Of a stretch of 6,180 bases of DNA, positions 6,123 to 6,180 are shown in pieces. The DNA lies in the NCBI GenBank assembly GCA_964398215.1, contig CAYNNP010000321.1:1-6180 (forward strand), in the 5' to 3' direction. This stretch comes from CAYNNP01 sp964398215. Lineage in GTDB: Bacteria > Planctomycetota > Planctomycetia > Pirellulales > Pirellulaceae. The notes beneath the pieces were generated by a model. That model was not told where the DNA came from, searched no databases, and was given only the letters and a program-made list of their open reading frames with translations. Each line of letters starts with the position of its first letter. Position 1 is the stretch's first letter. Both the position numbers and the translations under genes were made by a program.

Positions 6123-6180
6123 GTAGTACCGGCTTCAGCCGGAACAGGTTGCGAGGTAACGGACTCGATTCCGCCTGAAG
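6123..6180. repeat. REP-like palindromic element, truncated by the right edge
   Basis: The core CCGGCT-TC-AGCCGG (6129-6142) is a perfect 6-bp inverted repeat within GTAGTACCGGCTTCAGCCGG. A second arm, TTCCGCCTGAAG (6169-6180), is the reverse complement of 6133-6144 at 11 of 12 positions. The element is therefore a paired, head-to-head structure that probably continues past the edge into a sequence resembling the complement of GTAGTACC. A short CGAG/CTCG stem (6152-6155 with 6164-6167) sits between the arms. The layout resembles the paired REP/BIME elements that RAYT-type transposases spread in other bacteria. I recall similar strings as abundant in Pirellula-type genomes, but that is unchecked. 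Confidence 0.6.

Larger units (their letters stand above)
5886..6180. other. Non-coding region upstream of the M19 gene
   Basis: No convincing gene is seen here on either strand. The stretch should hold the promoter of the minus-strand M19 gene, but I could not pick a -35/-10 pair with confidence. Besides the hairpin near the ribosome binding site it holds an imperfect inverted repeat at 5939-5969, a small palindrome with flanking repeats at 6017-6047, and a REP-like element from 6123 to the right edge. Confidence 0.6.

Noticed and set aside
1..6180. CRISPR array, insertion sequence or phage genes
   Set aside because: No regularly spaced direct repeats, no transposase or integrase motifs and no terminal inverted repeats with target duplications were seen.

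Overview
The window looks like chromosomal DNA from a planctomycete, most likely a Rhodopirellula/Pirellulales-type organism. This is inferred from gene content, not from a marker gene. Three things point there: an ECF sigma factor gene overlapping a very large Hanks-type Ser/Thr kinase; a kinase ectodomain built from motifs I associate with planctomycetal envelope proteins; and a Tat-exported M19-family protein. A GTAGTACCGGCTTCAGCCGG-type palindrome at the right edge fits as well. No rRNA, tRNA, CRISPR array, transposase or phage gene is visible.

Layout: (1) Positions 1-456, plus strand, hold the 3' part of an ECF sigma factor gene, cut by the left edge. (2) Positions 443-4510, plus strand, overlap it by 14 nt and encode a 1355-residue protein. 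In order it has an anti-sigma-type zinc motif, a complete Ser/Thr kinase domain, one membrane helix, and a roughly 920-residue ectodomain. (3) A 44-bp convergent gap follows. (4) Positions 4555-5868, minus strand, encode a Tat-signal M19 (membrane/renal dipeptidase family) protein whose usual metal-binding HxD and bridging Glu are replaced. (5) Positions 5869-6180 are non-coding leader and intergenic DNA with two hairpins, a small symmetric site and a REP-like palindrome running off the right edge.

How the genes work together (inference): the sigma factor and kinase are translationally coupled and probably form one signalling unit. The ectodomain would sense an envelope state. The kinase and the cytoplasmic zinc motif would transmit it to the sigma factor, by phosphorylation, sequestration or both. 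The most notable feature is the ectodomain. It strings together modules resembling parts of envelope export machines: a HlyD-like adaptor hairpin, a secretin N-domain plus secretin-like strand region, a lipocalin/TIGR03067-like domain and a Wzz/GumC chain-length-determinant domain. I know of no characterised kinase with this layout. The convergent M19 gene has its own ribosome binding site and need not belong to the same pathway.
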